This document shows positions 1 through 5,811 of a DNA stretch of 5,811 bases, piece by piece. The notes beneath the pieces are model-generated. The model searched no databases, was not told the DNA's origin, and worked only from the letters and a program-made list of their open reading frames with translations. The stretch comes from Ilumatobacter sp. (lineage in GTDB: Bacteria; Actinomycetota; Acidimicrobiia; Acidimicrobiales; Ilumatobacteraceae). The position numbers and the translations under genes are program-made. The DNA lies in contig JAJCXU010000602.1 of NCBI GenBank assembly GCA_029263275.1, positions 1-5,811 on the forward strand, in the 5' to 3' direction. The stretch's first letter is position 1. Every line of letters begins with the position of its first letter.

Positions 1-2088
1 CGCGGCGTTTGGCTCGCGGCGGCCCACCGCTGATTCGGCGCGCAACAACAACAGCTCGCGTTCGACCGCGTCGCTGGCGGGCCCGAGGTTGAGCGCTCGC
101 GAAGCGTGTCGACTCGCCTGGTTGAATGCTCCGACGTCGAGCGAACGGCGGACTGCCTGTAACAGGAGCTGCACCGCGTTGGACTTGATCGCCGGCGTCA
201 CGCCCGGGACCGGACCGATCTCGCCGACCAACTCCGCCGACGTCGCCGCGTGGTGGGCAACCAACTCGACGGACGCCATGGGCTGGTCGCTCAGCGCTGC
301 CGCCACCCCAGCGTGCCGCTGCGCCCGAACCAGCTTGGTCAACATCCCATAGGCAACTTCGCGGACGACGTCGCTGCGGAAGTGCCAACGGCCATCGTCG
401 AGCTCGAGGAGTCCGTCGTCCTCGAGTGTCTCGATGTAGCGAGCATCGTGGGTCTGCCCCAGCGCGTCGGCGAAGTTTTCGAGCGACGAGATCGGACCCG
501 TGGCCCCGAGCACCGCTGCATTGTCGAGCACCGCACGAGGACCAGGATCGAGACGATCGAGACGTGCGGCAATCAGCGCGCGCAGCGAACCCGGCAATTC
601 GGTGCTCTCTGGCTGCTCACGAGACAAGACGGCCAACTCGGTGAGGAAGAGTGCATTGCCGCCGCTGCGCTCGTACAGCTGATCACCGAGACCACGGCCG
701 GGCTCACCTTCGAACACCTGGGCGAGCAGTTCAGCGGCCTCACTACGCGTGAGTGGGTCGATGGGCATCCGAATCGTGATCGGGTGGTCCGAGGAAGGAG
801 GCCAGTCGACCGACGTGTCGTCGCGCTGCGCCGTGATCAGCAGGAACGGACGATCGACGAGCGAACGCGTCAAGCGATGGAGCAACTCGATGAGCAACGG
901 GTCAGCCCACTGCAGATCGTCGAGCCACAACACGACCGGGCCTTGCCGTGATCGTCGACGTAAGCCCTCGACGATGAGACGGAAGAGCGTTTCGCGCGAC
1001 TCCGACGGGTTCATGTCGTCGAGCACCGACGGGTAGCCCGACAGGTGCAGCACCGCCTCGACGAAGTGACCAAGCGACGGATCGTCGGTGACGAATCCGT
1101 ACCGGCTGACGGCTCGTTCGTGCGTGATCTCGCGAAGCTGTGCGGGCGACATCGTCGTATCGAGATCGAGACGACGGAACAGCGCTGACGCGATCGGTGT
1201 CCACACGTTGCTCTCGCCATACGGCGCACACACGCCAGCGAAGACCGTGGCTTCGCGGCTCGGGAAGTCGTCGAGCAGTTCGTTGACGAGGCGCGTCTTG
1301 CCAGCACCTGCCTCACCGGTGACCGACACCGTTGCCGACCGACCGTTGGCCACCATCGTCATCACCGAGTGCAGCAACTCCCGCTGCACGCCTCGGCCGA
1401 CGAACGGGACCTGATGCCGGTTGCCCGGCCGAATGGCGGGGCGCCGTCGCCCGAGCACGTTCCAGACGCGTTCGGTCTGTTCGCGCCCGCGCACGACCAC
1501 GCCCTCGATCGCTTCGCGCACAATGTCGTCGGAGGCCAACGTTGCCGTGGCATCACCGATGTAGATGCCGCCGGGTGGGGCCAGCGATTGCAGGCGCGAG
1601 GCGACGTTGACCACGTCACCCATCGCTGTGTAGTCGTCGGTGCCCACGATCGAGCCCACGAGCACTTCACCGGTGTTGACGCCAATCCGCAGGTGCAGCG
1701 CTCCGTCGAGAGCAGCGTGGCTCCGCGAGAATCGCTCAACGGACTGGTGCATCTGCAGCGCAGTGCGGATGGCCCGATCAGGGTCGTCTTCATGTGCAAC
1801 AGGAGCACCGAACATCGCCAGGATGCCATCGCCGAGAATCTTGTCGACACGTCCACCAAACGCATTGATGTCGGCCTGCAACGCCTCGAACGCGCCGTCG
1901 ATCATGCGCTTGACCTGCTCGGGGTCGAGCCGCTCGCTGAGCGCGGTATACCCCACGAGATCGGCGAACAACACCGTGACCACGCGCCGCTCCTCGGTGG
2001 ATGCACCGAGCACCTCATGCCCACAGAACGGACAGAAGCGGGCGCCGTCAGGAAGCGGCCGTGAGCAAGAGACGCACGCCATCAACAT
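1..2088 (-). CDS. Class III adenylate cyclase with N-terminal zinc ribbon and STAND/AAA_16 ATPase domain (3' end outside window)
   Basis: Probably makes cAMP from ATP in the cytoplasm, with activity tuned by the attached ATPase domain. The frame is open for 696 codons from ATG 2088 to the left edge, where it is cut off. Residues 5/8 and 19/22 form two CxxC pairs (zinc ribbon). The cyclase domain covers about 35-200: metal-binding D43 (VLFADLVGYT) and D87 (KILGDG), adenine-selecting K83, T154 where class IIIa enzymes carry Asp, and transition-state N161 and R165 (GDVVNVASRL). T154 points to class IIIb. FVGR at 229-232 opens the ATPase domain, with Walker A GEAGAGKT (258-265) and Walker B VVLWLDD (385-391). 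GGNALFL (477-482 region) replaces the usual GNP motif. About 500-560 looks like the winged-helix part, followed by a helical region that probably leads into TPR-like repeats off the edge. With a single cyclase domain it should work as a homodimer. ATG 2082 (MACVSC) is an alternative start; an in-frame stop at 2104-2106 limits the 5' end. The specific input signal is unknown. Confidence 0.93.
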   Translation of the reverse strand, partial: MLMACVSCSRPLPDGARFCPFCGHEVLGASTEERRVVTVLFADLVGYTALSERLDPEQVKRMIDGAFEALQADINAFGGRVDKILGDGILAMFGAPVAHEDDPDRAIRTALQMHQSVERFSRSHAALDGALHLRIGVNTGEVLVGSIVGTDDYTAMGDVVNVASRLQSLAPPGGIYIGDATATLASDDIVREAIEGVVVRGREQTERVWNVLGRRRPAIRPGNRHQVPFVGRGVQRELLHSVMTMVANGRSATVSVTGEAGAGKTRLVNELLDDFPSREATVFAGVCAPYGESNVWTPIASALFRRLDLDTTMSPAQLREITHERAVSRYGFVTDDPSLGHFVEAVLHLSGYPSVLDDMNPSESRETLFRLIVEGLRRRSRQGPVVLWLDDLQWADPLLIELLHRLTRSLVDRPFLLITAQRDDTSVDWPPSSDHPITIRMPIDPLTRSEAAELLAQVFEGEPGRGLGDQLYERSGGNALFLTELAVLSREQPESTELPGSLRALIAARLDRLDPGPRAVLDNAAVLGATGPISSLENFADALGQTHDARYIETLEDDGLLELDDGRWHFRSDVVREVAYGMLTKLVRAQRHAGVAAALSDQPMASVELVAHHAATSAELVGEIGPVPGVTPAIKSNAVQLLLQAVRRSLDVGAFNQASRHASRALNLGPASDAVERELLLLRAESAVGRREPNAA

Positions 2089-2091
2089 CTG

Positions 2092-2097
2092 ATCGTA
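2092..2097 (-). promoter_or_regulatory. Possible -10 hexamer of the cyclase gene
   Basis: Read on the minus strand this is TACGAT, a match to the actinobacterial TANNNT -10 pattern. It lies 3 bases before ATG 2088 and 9 bases before ATG 2082, so a transcript would begin near the start codon and have almost no leader. No ribosome-binding site is evident upstream of either ATG, which agrees with a leaderless message. No convincing -35 box was found. The motif is short, so chance is a real alternative. Confidence 0.35.
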
Positions 2098-2141
2098 CGG
2101 CAATCAACCGCGAGGTGGATGAGCCGAGGGGCACGCCTGGC

Positions 2142-2147
2142 TAGCGT
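2142..2147 (+). promoter_or_regulatory. Possible -10 hexamer of the two-component operon (leaderless)
   Basis: TAGCGT matches the TANNNT -10 pattern and is followed by exactly 7 bases and then GTG 2155, the spacing expected when transcription starts on the first base of the start codon. This is the main reason for preferring GTG 2155 over ATG 2119 as the kinase start. No good -35 box is visible at the usual distance. Confidence 0.45.
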
Positions 2148-2154
2148 CGACGCT

Positions 2155-3393
2155 GTGACCCGTCCGCAACCCATTGTTTGGCTCCGCGCGAACCAACGAG
2201 CTGCTGACGTCATTCTGGCCACGATCGTCACCGCGGCGGCCGTGATCTTCCACGTCCTCGAAATCGACAACACCGAAGAGTTCCAGCCGCCATCTTGGTG
2301 GACCGTCCCGCTGGTCGTCGCCTCGGTGTTCCCGATTGCTTGGCGCCGGTCATTTCCCATTCGATCGGGACTCTTCGTCGCCGCCGCGCAGATCATCACA
2401 GCGTTGCTCGACATCGATGGCACCGGTTTCCTCGGTGTGCTCGTCGCGATCTACTCCCTCGGCGCGCACAGTTCGGGCCAACGCCGAACCAACGCTGTGT
2501 GGGCCATCGGCGTCGGCATCCTGCTGCTCTTCATCGCGGGCATGACCGTCGGCGAAGTCGACATCGGCAACTTCATCAGCGCCTCGGTCGTCCTCGTCAC
2601 CGCGTTCGTGCTCGGTGACAACCTCCGCCGTCGACGAGAGCGCGCTGACAGCCTGGCTGAACGCGCCGAACGCGCCGAACGCGAGCAGGCCCTCATCGCT
2701 CAGCAACAAGTCAACGCCGAGCGAACCCGCATCGCTCGAGAACTCCACGACGTGGTCGCTCACTCGGTCAGTGTGATGGTCATTCAAGCTGCTGCGGCCC
2801 GACGCAACCTCACCGATTCACCCGACGTGGCACGCACTGCACTGACCAACATCGAAGACACCGGCAGACAAACCATGAACGAGCTGCGCGGCATTCTCGG
2901 TGTCTTGCGCAGCGACAACGACGACAGCTCGTCACTCGCGCCGCAACCATCGATGACCGACCTCGAAGCACTCATTGAAGCCGCCGACGACCTCCCGATT
3001 CGGCTCGCCATCCACGGCTCGCTGGATGACCTCCCACCATCGGTGACGCTGAATGGCTATCGAGTCGTGCAGGAAGCAATCACGAACGTGCGACGCCACG
3101 CTGGCTCTGTCAGCGACGTCACGATCGACGTCGAACGCAGCGCCGCCGCATTGACGATCACAGTCGCCGACGACGGCCGCGGTGCAGCGGCGGACGACCT
3201 CGGCCCGGGCTTCGGCCTCGTCGGCATGCGCGAGCGCGTCGCGGCAGTCGGCGGCTCTGTCAACGTCGGCCCACGGAGCGGTGGAGGCTGGCGAGTCCGG
3301 ATGACCTTGCCGGCCAGTTCCGGAGCTGTCCGCGCACGGAGTGACGACGCTGCAGCGGACACCGAGCCCAGCACAGCCGGAGCAGCATCGTGA
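2155..3393 (+). CDS. Membrane sensor histidine kinase, HisKA_3 (DesK/LiaS-NarX) family
   Basis: Senses an unknown signal at the membrane, autophosphorylates on His and passes the phosphate to the regulator encoded next. From GTG 2155 it is 412 residues; ATG 2119 would add 12. In the numbering from 2155, five or six hydrophobic segments fill about residues 17-155 with almost no external loop, so the signal may be sensed within the membrane. A charged helix (about 156-190, with an ERA-ERA-ERE repeat) links to the HisKA_3 box, RIARELHDVVAHS, with phosphoacceptor H198. The HATPase_c domain follows: N-box YRVVQEAITNVRRHA (N311), DDGRG (339-343) and the glycine-rich GFGLVGMRERVAAVGG. The last 24 or so residues are an Ala/Asp/Ser/Thr-rich tail outside the catalytic fold. 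ATG 2119 has a GAGG only 3 bases upstream, too close for good initiation, while GTG 2155 sits 7 bases after a -10-like hexamer. The 3' end overlaps the regulator by 4 bases. Family assignment is firm; the signal is unknown. Confidence 0.94.
   Translation: MTRPQPIVWLRANQRAADVILATIVTAAAVIFHVLEIDNTEEFQPPSWWTVPLVVASVFPIAWRRSFPIRSGLFVAAAQIITALLDIDGTGFLGVLVAIYSLGAHSSGQRRTNAVWAIGVGILLLFIAGMTVGEVDIGNFISASVVLVTAFVLGDNLRRRRERADSLAERAERAEREQALIAQQQVNAERTRIARELHDVVAHSVSVMVIQAAAARRNLTDSPDVARTALTNIEDTGRQTMNELRGILGVLRSDNDDSSSLAPQPSMTDLEALIEAADDLPIRLAIHGSLDDLPPSVTLNGYRVVQEAITNVRRHAGSVSDVTIDVERSAAALTITVADDGRGAAADDLGPGFGLVGMRERVAAVGGSVNVGPRSGGGWRVRMTLPASSGAVRARSDDAAADTEPSTAGAAS
2659..2683 (+). repeat. 9-base in-frame tandem repeat inside the kinase linker
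   Basis: The unit GAACGCGCC occurs twice perfectly and is followed by GAACGCG. It encodes the ERAERAERE stretch of the helical linker between the last membrane segment and the phosphoacceptor-His helix. A gain or loss of one unit would remove or add three residues without a frameshift, changing the register of the signalling helix. Confidence 0.7.
3379..3382 (+). promoter_or_regulatory. Ribosome-binding site of the response regulator
   Basis: GGAG lies inside the end of the kinase gene, 7 bases before GTG 3390. This supports the GTG start and, with the 4-base GTGA overlap, suggests coupled translation of kinase and regulator. Confidence 0.55.
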
Positions 3394-4052
3394 TCCGCGT
3401 CATGCTGGTTGACGATCAGCAGATGGTCCGCGTCGGGTTTCGCATGATCCTCGACGCCGAGCCCGACATCACCGTGGTCGGTGAGGCAGCCGACGGCCTC
3501 GAGGCATGTGAAATGCTCGATCGAGCGCGACCCGATGTCGTGCTGATGGACGTCCGGATGCCGCGGATGGACGGCATCGAGGCATGCGAGAAGATCTGCT
3601 CATCTGATGTGGTCGCCACACGCGTCATGATGCTCACTACCTTCGACCTCGACGACTACGTCCACGCCGCGCTGCGCGCCGGGGCGAGTGGCTTCATGTT
3701 GAAAGATGCGCCGGCGGAACAGTTGATCGACGGGATCAAGGTGATCGCCAATGGCGATGCGCTGCTCGCACCGTCGGTGACTCAGACCCTGATCAACGAG
3801 ATCGCACGCCGACCGGTTGGCCAGCCCGACGCGTTCCCCGGCATCGGCGAACTGACCGAGCGCGAACTCGACGTGGTCAAGCTGATGTCGCGCGGCATGA
3901 GCAACGGCGAGATCGCGACCGAGTTGTACCTCGGCGAGGCGACGATCAAGACCCACGTCGGCCGCATTCTCGCCAAGCTCGGCGCCCGCGACCGAGTCCA
4001 AGCCGTCGTCGCCGCCTACGAATCAGGCCTCGTCACCCCCGGCGACCGCTAA
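3390..4052 (+). CDS. Response regulator, NarL/FixJ (LuxR-HTH) family
   Basis: A DNA-binding transcription factor switched on by phosphate from the kinase encoded just upstream. It has 220 residues, the normal length for the family. The receiver domain (about 2-118) has the acidic pair D8/D9, phosphoacceptor D54 (VLMDVRMP), T83/T84 and K105 (FMLKDAPAE), so every residue needed for phosphorylation is present. A linker (about 135-152) leads to the LuxR-type helix-turn-helix at about 154-212, recognisable from LTERELDVVKLMSRGMSNGE and the recognition-helix region EATIKTHVGRILAKLGARDR. It starts with GTG, whose GTGA overlaps the kinase stop, and has GGAG 7 bases upstream, so the two are very probably co-transcribed. 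The likely targets are its own operon and the ABC transporter downstream; this is inferred from position. LiaR/DesR-like regulators are the nearest named relatives, but no specific symbol is justified. Confidence 0.96.
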   Translation: MIRVMLVDDQQMVRVGFRMILDAEPDITVVGEAADGLEACEMLDRARPDVVLMDVRMPRMDGIEACEKICSSDVVATRVMMLTTFDLDDYVHAALRAGASGFMLKDAPAEQLIDGIKVIANGDALLAPSVTQTLINEIARRPVGQPDAFPGIGELTERELDVVKLMSRGMSNGEIATELYLGEATIKTHVGRILAKLGARDRVQAVVAAYESGLVTPGDR

Positions 4053-4092
4053 CCCGCTCTCACACCCGCTCTCACACCCGCTCTCACACCCG
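4053..4092 (+). repeat. 12-base tandem repeat, 3 perfect copies plus 4 bases
   Basis: The unit CCCGCTCTCACA (TGTGAGAGCGGG on the other strand) is repeated without mismatch at 4053-4064, 4065-4076 and 4077-4088, then continues as CCCG. It begins on the base after the regulator's stop codon. It is noncoding on the plus strand. Possible roles are a set of protein-binding sites, part of a terminator region, or a neutral slippage-prone repeat; the sequence alone does not choose between them. Confidence 0.95.
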
Positions 4093-4101
4093 GACCGGGT
4101 G
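4087..4101 (+). terminator. Short GC-rich palindrome, possible weak terminator
   Basis: CACCCGG and CCGGGTG are exact inverted repeats around one A. In RNA this gives a 6-base-pair stem with a GAC loop. There is no T-run after it, so it is not a standard intrinsic terminator. It sits 34 bases after the regulator's stop and overlaps the last part of the tandem repeat. It could also be a dyad operator. Confidence 0.3.
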
Positions 4102-4130
4102 CAGACGTGAGCGTGCGCAGCGTCCGTCTG

Positions 4131-4162
4131 GGGGTGGACACAAGAACCGCCTCGGGGTGGAC
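4131..4162 (+). promoter_or_regulatory. Pair of 9-base direct repeats ahead of the ABC genes
   Basis: GGGGTGGAC occurs at 4131-4139 and 4154-4162, 23 bases start to start, about two helical turns. Relative to ATG 4197 the copies lie at about -66 to -58 and -43 to -35, a usual place for an activator touching RNA polymerase. Binding by the response regulator encoded upstream is an inference. Confidence 0.4.
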
Positions 4163-4183
4163 GTTGCGGGCCGGGCAACCGAG

Positions 4184-4189
4184 CACACT
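4184..4189 (+). promoter_or_regulatory. Possible -10 hexamer of the ABC transporter genes
   Basis: CACACT shares the A and final T of the TANNNT pattern and sits 7 bases before ATG 4197, the same spacing as the hexamer before the kinase. No ribosome-binding site is seen before this ATG. The hexamer is off consensus, and the nearest TTG-containing -35 candidate (4164-4169) is only 14 bases away, so this is tentative. Confidence 0.3.
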
Positions 4190-4196
4190 GGGCCAC

Positions 4197-4967
4197 ATGA
4201 CTGCTCCTCTGTCTCCTCCCGCGCCCTCCGGTGCGGACTCCCCCACTGCTGCAGCCGGCGCCGTCGAGGCCAGCAAGTTCTACGGCATCGGCGATGCTCA
4301 GGTCCGGGCGCTCGATGACGTGACCGTGTCGTTCGAAGCCGGCAAGTTCACTGCCATCATGGGTCCGTCTGGGTCGGGCAAGTCGACGCTGCTGCACTGC
4401 CTCGCCGGCCTCGACACGCTGACATCTGGGGCCACGTACATCGGCGGCACGTACCTCGCGTCGCTGAACGACAAGGACCTCACCGAACTTCGTCGCACCG
4501 ACGTCGGATTCATCTTCCAGGCGTTCAACCTGATCCCCACGCTCACCGCCGAAGAGAACATCAAGCTGCCGATGATGCTGGGCGGCGAGTCAGGCGACAC
4601 GGCCTGGATCGACGAGGTCGTGACCGCGGTCAAGCTCGACGGGCGCCTCAAGCACCGCCCGAGCGAACTGTCCGGCGGACAGCAGCAGCGCGTCGCGGTG
4701 GCCCGCGCCCTCGCGTCCCGACCGAAGATCATCTTCGCTGACGAACCAACTGGCAACCTCGACTCCGAGACCGGCGCCGAGATTCTCAGCTTCATGCGCC
4801 GCGCCGTGCGCGAGTTCGGGCAGACCATTGTCATGGTCACCCACGATCCGGGCGCAGCGTCCTATGCCGACCGTGTGGTGTTCGTCGGTGACGGCAAGAT
4901 CGTCGGCGAGCTCGACGATCCCACCGCCGACAACGTCCTCGACCAGATGAAGCAACTCGGCAGCTGA
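4197..4967 (+). CDS. ABC transporter ATP-binding protein, LolD/MacB type
   Basis: Cytoplasmic ATPase that powers the permease encoded one base downstream. It is 256 residues from ATG 4197. All motifs are intact: Walker A GPSGSGKST (56-64, K62), Q-loop Q108 in FIFQAFNLIPTLTAEEN, signature LSGGQQQRVAVARALA (from 158), Walker B IIFADEPTGNLD (D182, catalytic E183) and switch H216 in VMVTHD. FNLIPTLTAEEN and DEPTGNLDS are typical of the LolD/MacB/FtsE branch rather than of importers. The first 22 residues are Pro/Ala/Ser-rich and probably disordered. The frame continues upstream to GTG 4107, but those 30 extra residues resemble nothing in the family and cover the repeat and promoter-like region, so ATG 4197 is preferred. 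It probably dimerises under the permease. The substrate cannot be read from this subunit; export, lipoprotein handling or signal transmission are all known in the family. Confidence 0.96.
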   Translation: MTAPLSPPAPSGADSPTAAAGAVEASKFYGIGDAQVRALDDVTVSFEAGKFTAIMGPSGSGKSTLLHCLAGLDTLTSGATYIGGTYLASLNDKDLTELRRTDVGFIFQAFNLIPTLTAEENIKLPMMLGGESGDTAWIDEVVTAVKLDGRLKHRPSELSGGQQQRVAVARALASRPKIIFADEPTGNLDSETGAEILSFMRRAVREFGQTIVMVTHDPGAASYADRVVFVGDGKIVGELDDPTADNVLDQMKQLGS

Positions 4968-4968
4968 C

Positions 4969-5811
4969 ATGAGCTTTCGTTCCACAGCGCTGCTCGCGCG
5001 CAAGAGCATCAGGGCTCGCCTCGGACGAACCATCGCCATCGCGTTGACCGTCACCGCCGGCGTCTCGTTCGTCGTCGGTTCATTCGTACTGGCCGACAGC
5101 CTCCGCTCCACATTCGGCGGCCTGTTCGACGAACTCGTCGTCGAGGTCGACCTCGAGGTACGCAGCGCCGAGGCATTCGAAGGCGACAGTGAGCGCGACC
5201 CGATCGACGCATCGATCGCCGACGCACTCGCAGACATCGAAGGCGTCGAAGTGATCGAGCCCTCACTGAGCCGATTTGCTCAGCTCCTCGATGAGGACGG
5301 CGATCTCGTCACCACCACCGGCGGACCAGCACTCGGCTTCTCCTACATCGGCGATGCCGGCCTCCAAGGCGTCACCCTCAAAGACGGGCGCGCCCCAGTC
5401 GGTGCCGACGAACTCGTCGTCGACAAGGCAACAGCGGATCGTGTCGGATACGACGTCGGCGACACCGTGACCTACTTGACCGACACCGGCACGCACGAGG
5501 GCGAACTGGTCGGCACAATCGGCGCAGTCGACTCCGACGGCTTCCTCGGGGCCTCAGTCGTGGCACTCGACATCCCGACCGCAATCGACAAGTTCGGGTC
5601 AGAAGGCCGGGTCGATGCCATCGACATCGGGTTGGCTGACAATGCCGACGTGGCCTCGGTCCAAGCGGCGATCGAAGAGATCCTCCCCGAACGCACCGAA
5701 GTGATCACCGGCGAACAACTCGCCGAGGAGGGCCGGAGCGAAGTCGACGGCTTCATCAGCGTGTTCGGCACCGGGCTCTTGATCTTCGCCTTCATCACCG
5801 CGTTCATCAGC
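4969..5811 (+). CDS. FtsX/MacB-like ABC transporter permease (3' end outside window)
   Basis: Membrane partner of the ATPase just upstream; 281 codons are present and the rest is cut off. A basic N-terminus (RKSIRARLGR, 11-20) precedes the first membrane segment at about 21-42. Residues 43-260 form a large extracytoplasmic domain of the MacB periplasmic-core type, and a second membrane segment begins near 266. The FtsX domain expected next is missing because of the window edge. Actinobacterial relatives often reach about 800-850 residues with two such domains, so more is likely to follow. The external domain is strikingly acidic: by hand count 50 Asp/Glu against 12 Lys/Arg in 218 residues. 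The ATG follows the ATPase stop after one base and lacks a strong ribosome-binding site, so translation is probably coupled. Substrate unknown; export or mechanotransmission rather than import is expected for the family. Confidence 0.92.
   Translation, partial: MSFRSTALLARKSIRARLGRTIAIALTVTAGVSFVVGSFVLADSLRSTFGGLFDELVVEVDLEVRSAEAFEGDSERDPIDASIADALADIEGVEVIEPSLSRFAQLLDEDGDLVTTTGGPALGFSYIGDAGLQGVTLKDGRAPVGADELVVDKATADRVGYDVGDTVTYLTDTGTHEGELVGTIGAVDSDGFLGASVVALDIPTAIDKFGSEGRVDAIDIGLADNADVASVQAAIEEILPERTEVITGEQLAEEGRSEVDGFISVFGTGLLIFAFITAFIS

Larger units (their letters stand above)
4053..4196. other. Intergenic region between regulator and ABC genes
   Basis: This 144-base stretch is the longest noncoding part of the window. 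It contains, in order, the 12-base tandem repeat, a 15-base palindrome, a 6-base inverted repeat (CAGACG 4102-4107 with CGTCTG 4125-4130), the two GGGGTGGAC repeats and a -10-like hexamer. Its density of repeats suggests regulation of the ABC genes apart from, or in addition to, read-through from the two-component genes. Confidence 0.6.

Noticed and set aside
546..563. Doubled GATCGAGAC within the cyclase
   Set aside because: It encodes the Leu-Asp-Arg repeat of a helix in a conserved region; in GC-rich coding DNA this is expected and no regulatory role is suggested.
250..951. 233-residue plus-strand open frame
   Set aside because: It lies antisense to the verified cyclase frame, which shows all family motifs; the plus-strand product has no recognisable motif and is a high-GC shadow.
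1369..2064. 231-residue plus-strand open frame
   Set aside because: It is opposite the cyclase catalytic domain, whose metal-binding and transition-state residues are read on the minus strand.
4053..4092. CRISPR array
   Set aside because: The units are 12 bases and directly adjacent with no unique spacers.
4102..4130. Inverted repeat CAGACG/CGTCTG as a riboswitch or terminator stem
   Set aside because: Only 6 base pairs with a 17-base loop and no T-run; too weak to call as a structured RNA.
4023..4397. Minus-strand frame with a repeated SGCE peptide
   Set aside because: The peptide repeat simply translates the 12-base DNA repeat; the frame runs into the antisense of the ABC ATPase and has no family features.
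4590..5237. 215-residue minus-strand open frame
   Set aside because: It crosses the end of the ABC ATPase gene and the start of the permease gene in antisense; low-complexity Ser/Arg/Ala composition and no motif.

Overview
The window is high-GC DNA with GTG starts, tight gene packing, and two promoter-like hexamers lying directly in front of start codons, as in leaderless actinobacterial genes. An actinobacterium, possibly of the Acidimicrobiia (Ilumatobacter-like), fits best. That placement is an impression from codon use and protein style, not a proven one.

Layout: bases 1-2088 on the minus strand are the N-terminal 696 codons of a large class III (IIIb-like) adenylate cyclase. It has an N-terminal zinc ribbon and a STAND/AAA_16-type ATPase domain, and its C-terminus lies beyond the left edge. 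A short divergent promoter region (about 2089-2154) separates it from a plus-strand set: a membrane histidine kinase of the HisKA_3/DesK-LiaS type (2155 or 2119 to 3393), a NarL/LuxR-type response regulator overlapping it by 4 bases (3390-4052), a 144-base intergenic stretch (4053-4196), a LolD/MacB-type ABC ATPase (4197-4967), and one base later an FtsX/MacB-like permease (4969 to the right edge, incomplete). The 144-base stretch holds a perfect 12-base tandem repeat, a small palindrome, a 9-base direct repeat and a possible leaderless promoter.

How it may work together: kinase and regulator form a complete two-component pair, since both phosphotransfer residues are present. ATPase and permease form an exporter or mechanotransmission-type complex of the MacB superfamily. 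Their order suggests that the regulator controls the transporter, and the repeats ahead of the ATPase are plausible binding sites. The cyclase reads away from this module and shares only the promoter region. No mobile element, CRISPR array, tRNA or rRNA was seen, and no gene-free stretch exceeds 300 bases. I did not find a clearly new system; the most unusual points are the repeat-rich regulatory gap, the compact divergent promoter and the very acidic external domain of the permease.
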